DNA from: a virus
Reading direction: 5' to 3' (one strand)
DNA: 20,553 nt
Virus record (IMG/VR): IMGVR_UViG_3300032087_005532
Span: 1 to 20,553 of that record
Shown here: piece by piece, positions 1-5,867 of the stretch
Layout of the letters: the number at the start of each line of letters is the position of its first letter
Numbering within the stretch: position 1 is the first letter of the stretch
The notes under the pieces: generated by a model
Database searches by the model: none
Seen by the model: the letters and a program-made list of their open reading frames with translations, nothing else
Told to the model about the DNA's origin: nothing
Position numbers and translations under genes: made by a program

Positions 1-1
1 T

Positions 2-37
2 ACTTTAGAAAAGATGCGTCAGGCATTCGGCATTTAA
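2..37 (+). CDS. 3' end of an upstream gene (partial)
   Basis: The window opens inside a frame ending TLEKMRQAFGI followed by TAA and, two bases on, TAG. Only 11 codons are visible, so the product cannot be named. It is preferred over the other open frame at the left edge because its stop lies just ahead of a hairpin that resembles a terminator, as expected at the end of a virion transcription unit. Confidence 0.4.
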   Translation, partial: TLEKMRQAFGI

Positions 38-53
38 TAGTGTGTGTTGTAAC

Positions 54-90
54 GAAGGGCCGGCTCAGAGATGGGCCGGTCTTTCTATGT
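54..90 (+). terminator. Probable rho-independent terminator
   Basis: An 11-bp stem (54-64 with 75-85, including two G-U pairs) has the GC core GGCCGGC/GCCGGTC, a 10-base loop and a pyrimidine-rich tail TCTTTCTATGT. It follows the stop at 35-37 closely. The T tract is interrupted, so efficiency is uncertain. Confidence 0.5.
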
Positions 91-605
91 CTGATGACCT
101 GTTACAGAGAGGACAGGTTTGTAGAGAGAGGGTTACCCCGCTCAGAGAAGTTAACGTGCGAATATTCCTATATAGAGAGTTGGGTCCGAGAAAGGAGAGA
201 GCCCATGCCAAATAAAATTTTTTTGCGTGCTCGAAACTTCTTATATACCCCGGGGGCCCTTTCCTTCCTTCTGCTTATTCTAAGACCCACCCTTTGTAGA
301 AGGGTATAAAATTACCATACAATACTAACGCCATTGCTATAGAGATCTAGAAAATACTCAATCTCTATATCACTACCTGGAGTGGTCTTACACGAACTCA
401 GTAATAAGAGCATTAGAAATAGCAGTATTCTCATATATAGAGATATTTATTATTTTCCATTTCTACTATATTGCCTGTTATATCAGGTATATTTAGATAT
501 ATGGAATGATAGAGTATACCGAACTTCGGAGACCATCTGCGACAAATCCGCGCTTTGCTTTGTTGTGCGGGAATTTGCGCGATGGTTAAAAATGTGGTAA
601 TTCTA
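91..605 (+). other. Hairpin-rich segment without a convincing gene
   Basis: No frame here looks like a phage protein and no tRNA T-loop signature was found on either strand. By eye the first 220 bases are clearly GC-richer than the flanking genes and purine-rich (many GAGAG runs). Stems can be drawn at 97-102/113-118 (ACCTGT/ACAGGT), 289-294/300-305 (ACCCTT/AAGGGT), 338-346/361-369 (TATAGAGAT/ATCTCTATA), 472-477/484-489 and 532-553/565-586. TATAGAGA recurs near 171, 338 and 434. A structured noncoding RNA or a long untranslated leader would fit. A 34-codon frame from 205 with the Shine-Dalgarno AAGGAGA is a weak alternative. Confidence 0.4.
532..586 (+). other. Long imperfect hairpin upstream of a late promoter
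   Basis: ACCATC (532-537) pairs with GATGGT (581-586). The helix continues through GCG/CGC, CAAAT/ATTTG, CC/GG and GCGC/GTGC, with single-base bulges at 538, 542, 569 and 572, to an 11-base loop at 554-564. This is about 20 pairs in total. No T tract follows, so it is not an ordinary terminator. It ends 20 bases before the TATAAATA at 606. Confidence 0.6.
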
Positions 606-613
606 TATAAATA
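606..613 (+). promoter_or_regulatory. T4-type late promoter, exact TATAAATA
   Basis: Exact TATAAATA, ending 5 bases before the ATG at 619. In T4 this octamer occupies roughly -13 to -6, which would place the transcript start at the ATG itself. No Shine-Dalgarno lies between. Confidence 0.65.
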
Positions 614-618
614 ATAAT

Positions 619-921
619 ATGGAAGATCTTAAGAAATTATCTAAAAATGAGCTTGAAGAACTAGGTCGTAAGTATGGCTTAGAACTAGATAGAAGAATTT
701 TAAAAAATAAGATGGTCAAGCAGTTAAAAGATCATATTGACTCTCTAGATAAGTCTGATTTAGAGGTTATAGCTAGAGAAGATGGTGTTGAGTTAGATAG
801 AAGACTTAAGAAAGAAACCTTAGTAGAGCAGGTAGCAGACATTGGAGCACCGGTTGTGGAAGAATCTGTTCAAGAAACAGATGAACAAAGAAGACAAAGA
901 CTTCGTAATCTTAACATCTAA
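619..921 (+). CDS. Small protein with two tandem HeH/LEM-like helical repeats
   Basis: This 100-residue protein contains two copies of a helix-extended-helix-like unit. Residues 8-37 hold LSKNELEELGRKYGLELDRR and residues 45-72 hold SDLEVIAREDGVELDRR. Both share the pattern L..[LI].R..G.ELDRR followed by K and a hydrophobic helix. Such units resemble the HeH/LEM/SAP-like folds of small phage and nucleic-acid-associated proteins, but neither binding nor a virion role can be proved here. The C-terminal tail (about 78-100) is acidic and then basic (QRRQRLRNLNI). The start follows directly from the exact late promoter upstream. It is the first gene after the long noncoding segment and is probably co-expressed with the next gene. 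Confidence 0.75.
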   Translation: MEDLKKLSKNELEELGRKYGLELDRRILKNKMVKQLKDHIDSLDKSDLEVIAREDGVELDRRLKKETLVEQVADIGAPVVEESVQETDEQRRQRLRNLNI

Positions 922-924
922 TTG

Positions 925-932
925 ATTAAATA
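925..932 (+). promoter_or_regulatory. Late-promoter-like ATTAAATA element
   Basis: ATTAAATA followed by 5 bases and the ATG at 938. This is the same geometry as the exact TATAAATA sites, and no Shine-Dalgarno is present. Confidence 0.5.
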
Positions 933-937
933 ATTAC

Positions 938-1309
938 ATGGCATTAGGAGACAATACAGCATTTTTTAACGAAACTACTTTTGGTTTAGGTGATGAACAA
1001 ACATCTGTAACAGGTGTATCTGGTATGTTAGTATCAGACGGATCTGGAGCAAAAGCTTTATTCACTAAACTAGATTCACTTAATTCAGTAACAGTAACGA
1101 CAAGCGCAATGATTGGCGGTGTTGAATATGAATTAGACATCGACACTGCATATAACGGTGAAATTATTGCAGTTATCAATGGTGATAGGTTATCAACACA
1201 ATTTACATTTGATTCTACCGCATCAAGTGCATTCCAAACAGCATCTGCTGAAGGATTTAATTCAGTTGGTCCTACATTGAGAAGATTGTATCAGCTTGGA
1301 TACGTTTAA
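938..1309 (+). CDS. Unknown small protein, possibly virion-associated
   Basis: This 123-residue protein is not recognised. It has no Cys, signal peptide or membrane segment and is rich in Ser, Thr, Gly and Ala. Alternating hydrophobic stretches (VTVTTSAMIGGVEYELDID, then IIAVINGDRL) suggest a mainly beta fold, and the C-terminus is more helical (PTLRRLYQLGYV). It sits 16 bases after the HeH-like gene and is followed at once by a strong terminator, so it closes the unit that begins at 619. A small structural or decoration protein is possible, on context only. Confidence 0.7.
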   Translation: MALGDNTAFFNETTFGLGDEQTSVTGVSGMLVSDGSGAKALFTKLDSLNSVTVTTSAMIGGVEYELDIDTAYNGEIIAVINGDRLSTQFTFDSTASSAFQTASAEGFNSVGPTLRRLYQLGYV

Positions 1310-1330
1310 ATCGATTTAATTTAATATAAT

Positions 1331-1367
1331 AAAGCGTGATTGTTCCGGAAATGATCACGCTTTTTTT
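1331..1367 (+). terminator. Rho-independent terminator
   Basis: A perfect 10-bp stem AAAGCGTGAT (1331-1340) with ATCACGCTTT (1354-1363) is followed by a run of Ts to 1367. It lies 21 bases after the stop of the preceding gene and ends the unit that starts at 619. Confidence 0.9.
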
Positions 1368-1377
1368 ATGGGAACTG

Positions 1378-1386
1378 TGATATAAT
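1378..1386 (+). promoter_or_regulatory. Extended -10 promoter (TGATATAAT)
   Basis: TGATATAAT matches the extended -10 form TGnTATAAT of host-type promoters, placed just after a terminator. The expected transcript start, about 7 bases on, coincides with the GTG at 1393. No convincing -35 box is visible. Confidence 0.5.
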
Positions 1387-1392
1387 AGAGTT

Positions 1393-1842
1393 GTGATTAT
1401 CGTTGAACTTAAATTTGATAAACAAATGAGACAGCTATTCAAGTCTCTAGACATTGATATAAAGAAGTTGCAGAGATATAGCTCATTTATATTGAATGAA
1501 TATAAGAATACTAGAAAGGTTTGGTTCTACGATTTAAAGGTAAACATGGTTGAGTGTAATACATCTGGTTATTACTTCGGTGAAGATCTGATAGAGATAG
1601 GTAGAAGATCACCTAAACGTTCTATACATCAGAAAAGGATTTGGTTCTTAAGCTCTTTCTTTCATGAGTTATGTCACTTTGCTCAAGATAATTTAGATAA
1701 GGTGACAGGTTCTAAACTAGACTATAGTGAGGAAGATGCTGCAAAGTGTACGGATAAGTACTATAAGAACCCTATGGAGATACAGGCCAGGTTGTGGGAA
1801 GAGAAATATACTAATGCTTATATAGAGTTATTTCATAATTGA
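1393..1842 (+). CDS. HExxH metallopeptidase-like protein
   Basis: This 149-residue protein carries a zinc-protease signature HELCH (His91, Glu92, His95) after a hydrophobic helix, and a plausible third ligand at Glu129 in NPMEIQAR. That arrangement occurs in small phage and SprT-like putative metallopeptidases, where the two His and a downstream Glu bind zinc and the first Glu is catalytic. Substrate is unknown. No signal peptide is seen, so it should act in the cytoplasm. Start is GTG at 1393, 7 bases after a TATAAT box and without Shine-Dalgarno. Its last 15 bases overlap the 3' end of the convergent gene 1828-2214. It lies between a terminator and a convergent gene, so it is a self-contained accessory unit. 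Confidence 0.75.
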   Translation: MIIVELKFDKQMRQLFKSLDIDIKKLQRYSSFILNEYKNTRKVWFYDLKVNMVECNTSGYYFGEDLIEIGRRSPKRSIHQKRIWFLSSFFHELCHFAQDNLDKVTGSKLDYSEEDAAKCTDKYYKNPMEIQARLWEEKYTNAYIELFHN

Positions 1843-2214
1843 CATCTTAATATATTCGATGTCGGTTTGAATTTCAGCAATTCTTCTCTCCAAAGCTATC
1901 ATATTTTCTTGCATTATAATGTTACCGTCTTGAGTGATAACATTTGATATGAGAGTTTCAAGTTTTTCTATTAAAGGTAAAAGTTTAGAAATTTCTGTTT
2001 GATTTTGTGAGATCATAAATCGTAAAGCTTGTGTCTCAGTTTCAAGATTATCTAGCTTTAAAACTATGATCTCTTTGTCTTTATTATACACTTCCTGTGA
2101 TACATATTTATTGTTAAACCATAGTGCAGCTAACGCTCCTAGAGTTGCTAATATAAATGTAGCAAAATTAAGATTATCGAGAGCATTTTTAAGAAAACTT
2201 GATTCTAAACTCAT
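1828..2214 (-). CDS. Membrane-anchored coiled-coil protein
   Basis: This 128-residue protein has one clear membrane segment near the N-terminus (about residues 16-33, FATFILATLGALAALWF) followed by a long helical, heptad-like region (about 45-125; VLKLDNLETETQALRFMI, then LPLIEKLETLISNVI). The flank after the membrane segment is mildly charged. A membrane-tethered rod of this kind fits a spanin-like, holin-associated or superinfection-exclusion role, but no family signature decides it. It is a single reverse-strand gene that overlaps the metallopeptidase gene tail-to-tail by 15 bases and diverges from the gene at 2247. It has its own AATAAATA element. Confidence 0.7.
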   Translation of the reverse strand: MSLESSFLKNALDNLNFATFILATLGALAALWFNNKYVSQEVYNKDKEIIVLKLDNLETETQALRFMISQNQTEISKLLPLIEKLETLISNVITQDGNIIMQENMIALERRIAEIQTDIEYIKMSIMK

Positions 2215-2220
2215 TTATTA

Positions 2221-2228
2221 TATTTATT
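2221..2228 (-). promoter_or_regulatory. Late-promoter-like AATAAATA element (reverse)
   Basis: Read on the reverse strand, AATAAATA ends 6 bases before the ATG at 2214. It pairs with the forward element at 2233 in a 32-base divergent gap. Confidence 0.5.
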
Positions 2229-2232
2229 AATA

Positions 2233-2240
2233 CTTAAATA
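2233..2240 (+). promoter_or_regulatory. Late-promoter-like CTTAAATA element
   Basis: CTTAAATA followed by 6 bases and the ATG at 2247, with no Shine-Dalgarno. It cannot be a by-product of an upstream stop codon, because the neighbouring gene is divergent. Confidence 0.5.
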
Positions 2241-2246
2241 TTATTA

Positions 2247-2612
2247 ATGAGTGAACAGTCAAAAATTTTTAACTTATATGAGAGTATGAATCAAAGTGGG
2301 ATAGCTTATGATCAGCAAAGAAATAAAAACTCGTATAAGTATACACCGGCACAAGGTAAACCTAGTTTTACTAAAGACGCTATACCTACCGTATCGAGTG
2401 TCAAGATGCAGGGAGCTGCATATACACCTAATGGTATTAGCGATGAAGAAGTTCATATTAAAGGATATGGTACTTTAGAGAGTAGACAAGTTGAAAAATT
2501 ATTATCTGATATCAAAAGTGATATACATGAACTTATTGAAAAAAATGTGACAGGTGCTATTTTGAAAAGTAAAATAGATTTATATACATCTCTCATCCAA
2601 CAAATTACTTGA
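2247..2612 (+). CDS. Unknown protein
   Basis: This 121-residue protein is not recognised. The N-terminal 70 residues are polar and probably extended (many Ser, Lys, Tyr and Gln). Residues about 78-121 form an amphipathic helical region (VEKLLSDIKSDIHELIEKNV, then ILKSKIDLYTSLIQQIT). There is no signal peptide, membrane segment or Cys. It starts 6 bases after CTTAAATA and is followed after 30 bases by the phosphoribosyltransferase gene. The opening KIFNLYESMNQ resembles starts of small marine-phage virion-associated proteins, but that is only a weak impression. Confidence 0.6.
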   Translation: MSEQSKIFNLYESMNQSGIAYDQQRNKNSYKYTPAQGKPSFTKDAIPTVSSVKMQGAAYTPNGISDEEVHIKGYGTLESRQVEKLLSDIKSDIHELIEKNVTGAILKSKIDLYTSLIQQIT

Positions 2613-2642
2613 ATTTATTAGATTTTGTTATATAATTGATAT

Positions 2643-3101
2643 ATGGCAAATATTGTTAATCTATCTTGGAATGATATTGATTTTCTAGCAGATCGTTTAG
2701 TAGAGCAGATCTACCATAAAGATCTAAAATTTGATACTATATTAGCATTAGGTAGAGGTGGTTTAGTACCAGGATCTATTCTTAGTTATAAGCTAAAAGT
2801 CTCTAATTTACAAAACCTTGGCATCAATACGAGAGAAGATAATGGTAAATTTATCGATACTATCATCTATCAAAAGCCTGGAAATGTTGAAGGTAAAGTA
2901 TTAGTAGTTGATGATATCAATGATAGTGGTAAAACTTTTACCGCAGTTAGTTCATACATTGCTTCTAACTATGATATCAATGAAAATGATGTTTATTATG
3001 CGAGTTTAACTACAAAAAGTAATTCTGAGTTCAGTTTTAACACTATTACCGGTAATATCTTCTATACAGACAGTTGGTTAGTGTTTCCTTGGGATAAATA
3101 A
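2643..3101 (+). CDS. Type I phosphoribosyltransferase
   Basis: This 152-residue protein carries the PRPP-binding signature VLVVDDINDSGKT (about residues 86-98), with the two adjacent Asp typical of type I phosphoribosyltransferases, and an upstream LALGRGGLVPG loop (about 35-45). Both are hallmarks of hypoxanthine/xanthine/guanine PRTase-like enzymes, which join a base to 5-phosphoribosyl-pyrophosphate to make a nucleotide. The hood region that sets base specificity is too divergent to read. Length is normal for the compact family. A role in nucleotide salvage during infection is the simplest reading. A link with the deazaguanine genes at 15055-17303 is possible but unsupported. Its final codons and stop form part of the start element of the next gene. 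Confidence 0.85.
   Translation: MANIVNLSWNDIDFLADRLVEQIYHKDLKFDTILALGRGGLVPGSILSYKLKVSNLQNLGINTREDNGKFIDTIIYQKPGNVEGKVLVVDDINDSGKTFTAVSSYIASNYDINENDVYYASLTTKSNSEFSFNTITGNIFYTDSWLVFPWDK
3093..3100 (+). promoter_or_regulatory. Late-promoter-like GATAAATA element
   Basis: GATAAATA followed by 5 bases and the GTG at 3106. The fixed spacing supports GTG as the start, since the overlapping ATG in another frame is followed at once by TGA. Confidence 0.5.
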
Positions 3102-3105
3102 TTAT

Positions 3106-3804
3106 GTGAAGAGTAGACCATTTTATTTTGAGATTAAGGATATGCTTACGCAGTTTGTAGCTGCATTTGATGATATCGTCATAGGTCGTTTTAATAAAGA
3201 TAGAGAAGAGAAGGATAGAATAAACGCTCGTTATATATATGCACCAAAACAGAGAGTGTTGCATGATTTAATTAACGAAAATAAAACACTTACTTTACCA
3301 GTTGTATCTGTTAATGTTACGAGTATATCCAGAGATGAAAGCCGTGTTTTTAATAAGCTAGATGGTTTTTATTATCAAGGAAATGTCGGTCAAGAAAAAG
3401 TTTCTAGGCATATTAAAGCACCGGTACCGATTAATATTTCATTAGCTGTTTCAGTTATGACGAGATATCAAACTGACATGGATCAAATTTTAAGTAACTT
3501 TGTACCATTTTGTAACCCGTATATAGTTATATCATGGAAAGTACCTGAAGCATTTAATTTAAGCGTAGATCAGGAAATAAGAAGTGAAGTGTTGTGGGAT
3601 GGTAGTATAAGTATGAACTATCCAGTTGAGCTTAACGGTAGTCAAAAAGCAAGAGTGACTGCAGATACAACATTTACAATTAAAGGGTGGTTATTTAAAG
3701 ATACAGATAATCCATCAGGTAATATTTTCTTTATCGATCAAAATTTTCACCCAACAACTGAATTAGAGTATTACGATAATTACGAATCATTATCTGCTAA
3801 ATAA
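3106..3804 (+). CDS. gp15-like tail completion / sheath stabiliser protein
   Basis: This 232-residue protein resembles the T4 gp15 family. Near the N-terminus a helix (DMLTQFVAAFDDIVIGR) is followed by a strand with YIYAPKQRVLHDL (about residues 45-57) and then a LPVVSVNVTSISRDESR segment. These match the family's order of 'F..l...f.I.R', '[VI].Y.pK.k.l' and 'PR.s..i..i.yd..R'. The C-terminal half is beta-rich with a GWLFKD motif. In T4, gp15 caps the tail tube and sheath and joins the tail to the head. T4 gp15 is somewhat longer (272 residues). Start is GTG, placed 5 bases after GATAAATA. It precedes the adhesin genes, consistent with a tail module. Confidence 0.75.
   Translation: MKSRPFYFEIKDMLTQFVAAFDDIVIGRFNKDREEKDRINARYIYAPKQRVLHDLINENKTLTLPVVSVNVTSISRDESRVFNKLDGFYYQGNVGQEKVSRHIKAPVPINISLAVSVMTRYQTDMDQILSNFVPFCNPYIVISWKVPEAFNLSVDQEIRSEVLWDGSISMNYPVELNGSQKARVTADTTFTIKGWLFKDTDNPSGNIFFIDQNFHPTTELEYYDNYESLSAK
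3796..3803 (+). promoter_or_regulatory. Late-promoter-like GCTAAATA element
   Basis: GCTAAATA overlaps the stop codon of the gp15-like gene and lies 6 bases before the ATG at 3810. No Shine-Dalgarno is present. Confidence 0.45.
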
Positions 3805-3809
3805 TATAT

Positions 3810-5405
3810 ATGACTCAAACACTTTCAGGTAACCCTCAAATAACAGGTATTTCATATAACGGGGTACTTTTGCAAAGTGATCTCACACTTACTAAAAATA
3901 TTTCCGGTCAAGTTATCCTCAACGGTTACGGTTTTCGTAATACAACTAACGTTTTAATAAGTGCGGATAATGAAACTGCATATACAGAACTTACATCAAT
4001 ATCAATTTTTGATAATCTACCACCTGTTTCAGGTCAATTGACATCGTTCAATATATTAAACGATAATCAAATTGAAATTAACGGTATAAACATCTACCCG
4101 GGTGGTGATGCAAAAATAAGATTTATACCTTATAATATCGTTGGATATGATTTCTCTGACTTATCTTATCTCGATGTATTATCAGGCAGAGGTATACCAA
4201 CAACATTCATCAATATACCACCACAGTTAAACCCTTTTGAAGGGACGATATATACATTAGGTGAGCAAGATGATTATTCTCGTACTGGCAATACGTTGAC
4301 TTCGTTGAACGGTCCAAGATTTGCAATAGATGTAACAGGTTTAACGGAATTAACTATACTAAGTACAAATACTGCTAATGGGTTATCTGCAACTACTAAA
4401 TATCCATATAAGAGCTTATATTATCTTGACGATATTTTTATAACTAAAAGTCGAGATTTTATCTACCCTTTACCGGAAAGTAGAATTTATAAACTTAATA
4501 GAGAATATTACAATGAATTAGGTAGGAGAACTACTGACGTGTTCTTTATTAGCGGAGGTATATCACCACCTATTATATTAGGCAGTATAGCTACAACCTG
4601 GCAAACGATATCATCAACACCTAACCCGAACGGTGAAGAAGATAAATTTAGATTTTTAAATAACCCTACCGAAACTTCAGGAGAATGGAATACAGAATGG
4701 TGGGGGTATAGTGCTCGTGATTTATATAACTTTTCCGGTACATCTTATAAAGGTATAGGTATAAGTAGTGAAAATAATGTAACCTTGATAACCCCGAGAC
4801 ATGGTGTATGTAATAATCATTACGGGAATAATCCTATAGCTGGGGATACTGTTTTTTATTACGACCATACAACGGGAGCAGCGATAAGTGCTATTGTCGA
4901 AGCTGCATCAGCTACCGGTGTTGATGATATCAGAATGGTAAAATATGACCGTGATTTGACTGCTTTAGGTAATATTAAAGTATATAAACTACCGTTATAT
5001 ATTGAAAATATAAACCCAAATACATATTGTACTATTTATCAAGGTGGTAATGGACCGTTCGGTACAGGTAGCTCTGATAGACATGCTGGGTTAGGTACAC
5101 AAACCGAATATGATTATCTTGGTTCTATGTTATTTCAAACAAAATTAGGTGCTACAGATTTATGGTCAGTCTCATCTATATTTACAGGTACTTATTTTGC
5201 TTTAAGTAGTTTAGATGTAGGTGATAGTAGTTCACCCACGTTCATTATATATAACAATGATATTTTACTTGCTTCAACCTTCTGGTTTGGTAACGGTGCA
5301 GGACCTAATTATGGTTTATCAGCCATACAAGCAGTATTATCTTCTGGAATTGAAACATTAGGTAATAGTGAAGGTTATATATTATCTACAGTTGAGTTGC
5401 CATAA
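3810..5405 (+). CDS. Tail/adhesion protein with C-terminal trypsin-like serine protease domain
   Basis: This 531-residue protein has two parts. Residues 10-110 look like IPT/Ig-type beta domains (ITGISYNGVLL, then VILNGYGFRNTTNVLI), common in phage tail and adhesion proteins. Residues about 300-530 carry the ordered hallmarks of a chymotrypsin-fold protease: His331 in ITPRHGV, an Asp at 373 in DDIRMVKYD, and a nucleophile Ser473 in GDSSSP (GDSGGP in classical trypsins). A hydrophobic strand (TFIIYNNDILLAS) follows Ser473, as in the family. All three triad residues are present, so activity is plausible. The substrate could be a host surface protein, or the tail protein itself. It lies between the gp15-like gene and the fibre gene, with only a decayed fibre start and one small gene between it and the latter. 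Confidence 0.7.
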   Translation: MTQTLSGNPQITGISYNGVLLQSDLTLTKNISGQVILNGYGFRNTTNVLISADNETAYTELTSISIFDNLPPVSGQLTSFNILNDNQIEINGINIYPGGDAKIRFIPYNIVGYDFSDLSYLDVLSGRGIPTTFINIPPQLNPFEGTIYTLGEQDDYSRTGNTLTSLNGPRFAIDVTGLTELTILSTNTANGLSATTKYPYKSLYYLDDIFITKSRDFIYPLPESRIYKLNREYYNELGRRTTDVFFISGGISPPIILGSIATTWQTISSTPNPNGEEDKFRFLNNPTETSGEWNTEWWGYSARDLYNFSGTSYKGIGISSENNVTLITPRHGVCNNHYGNNPIAGDTVFYYDHTTGAAISAIVEAASATGVDDIRMVKYDRDLTALGNIKVYKLPLYIENINPNTYCTIYQGGNGPFGTGSSDRHAGLGTQTEYDYLGSMLFQTKLGATDLWSVSSIFTGTYFALSSLDVGDSSSPTFIIYNNDILLASTFWFGNGAGPNYGLSAIQAVLSSGIETLGNSEGYILSTVELP

Positions 5406-5411
5406 AATATT

Positions 5412-5444
5412 ATGGCTGACGTGACAATATCAGATTTAAATTAG
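5412..5444 (+). pseudogene. Remnant of a fibre-gene start (10 codons then stop)
   Basis: The reading frame MADVTISDLN followed by TAG repeats the opening of the fibre gene at 5868 (MADVLISDLS). The DNA also matches upstream: TATTATGGCTGACGTG is identical in both. After codon 10 the similarity is lost and no open frame continues. This looks like the stump of an earlier fibre gene or a duplicated 5' end left by recombination, rather than a functional peptide gene. Confidence 0.6.
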
Positions 5445-5479
5445 TAGAGAAAACATATTCGATATTTACGGTGATTATT

Positions 5480-5487
5480 ATTAAATA
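5480..5487 (+). promoter_or_regulatory. Late-promoter-like ATTAAATA element
   Basis: ATTAAATA followed by 7 bases and the ATG at 5495, with no Shine-Dalgarno. Confidence 0.4.
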
Positions 5488-5494
5488 ATAATAA

Positions 5495-5863
5495 ATGATT
5501 AAGACTAATAAAAATTATATTGAAAGTTTAAATCCTTGCGACACCGGCAAAAATAATTTATATAAAAAAATATCTGCATTAGATAAAGCTGTTGAATTTG
5601 ATCTACTTATAGCTGATTTTAATGATGTTATTTGGTTTTTAACCCAATCAGAAATTGGTAAGAATGCAATTTCTGATATACTTTTAAAATACCATGAATC
5701 TTTGCAGGATAATCAATATAAAAGAAAAGTGTATAGAATTATGGTAAGATTTAATTCTAACAATAATGTGGAGAATTTATTTATTTTAAATAAAAATGAT
5801 AATCATTTTGAAAATTTCTTCAAGACAGAATGTAACAATTTAAACATATCTTTAACTAAATAA
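5495..5863 (+). CDS. Unknown protein inserted between two tail-protein genes
   Basis: This 122-residue protein is not recognised. It is Asn- and Lys-rich, with a hydrophobic/aromatic core segment LLIADFNDVIWFLTQ (about residues 37-51) and an N-terminal NPCDTGKNN. There is no membrane segment or signal peptide. The pattern of an early Cys followed by a D.IWFL strand recalls small phage accessory proteins, but no family can be named. Its coding sequence is very AT-rich. It lies between the decayed fibre start (5412-5444) and the intact fibre gene (5868), which suggests arrival with the recombination that duplicated the fibre 5' end. Confidence 0.65.
   Translation: MIKTNKNYIESLNPCDTGKNNLYKKISALDKAVEFDLLIADFNDVIWFLTQSEIGKNAISDILLKYHESLQDNQYKRKVYRIMVRFNSNNNVENLFILNKNDNHFENFFKTECNNLNISLTK
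5855..5862 (+). promoter_or_regulatory. Late-promoter-like ACTAAATA element
   Basis: ACTAAATA overlaps the stop of the preceding gene and lies exactly 5 bases before the ATG at 5868. Confidence 0.5.
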
Positions 5864-5867
5864 TATT

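Noticed and set aside
40-309. Open frame of 89 codons at the left edge, and its 34-codon part from the ATG at 205 with AAGGAGA upstream
   Set aside because: It runs through the terminator-like hairpin and a GC-rich structured stretch, and the protein has no family resemblance and an odd composition. The Shine-Dalgarno before 205 is good, so a small peptide is not fully excluded, but most real genes here lack one.
382-600. 72-codon frame with GTG start
   Set aside because: It spans the long hairpin at 532-586, has no start element of the kind used elsewhere and resembles no protein. It is best explained as chance in a noncoding segment.
1-620. tRNA genes in the noncoding segment
   Set aside because: Both strands were scanned for a T-loop (GTTCRANNC) followed by an acceptor end. 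The nearest match, around 228-240 on the reverse strand, lacks the paired T-stem and cloverleaf partners.
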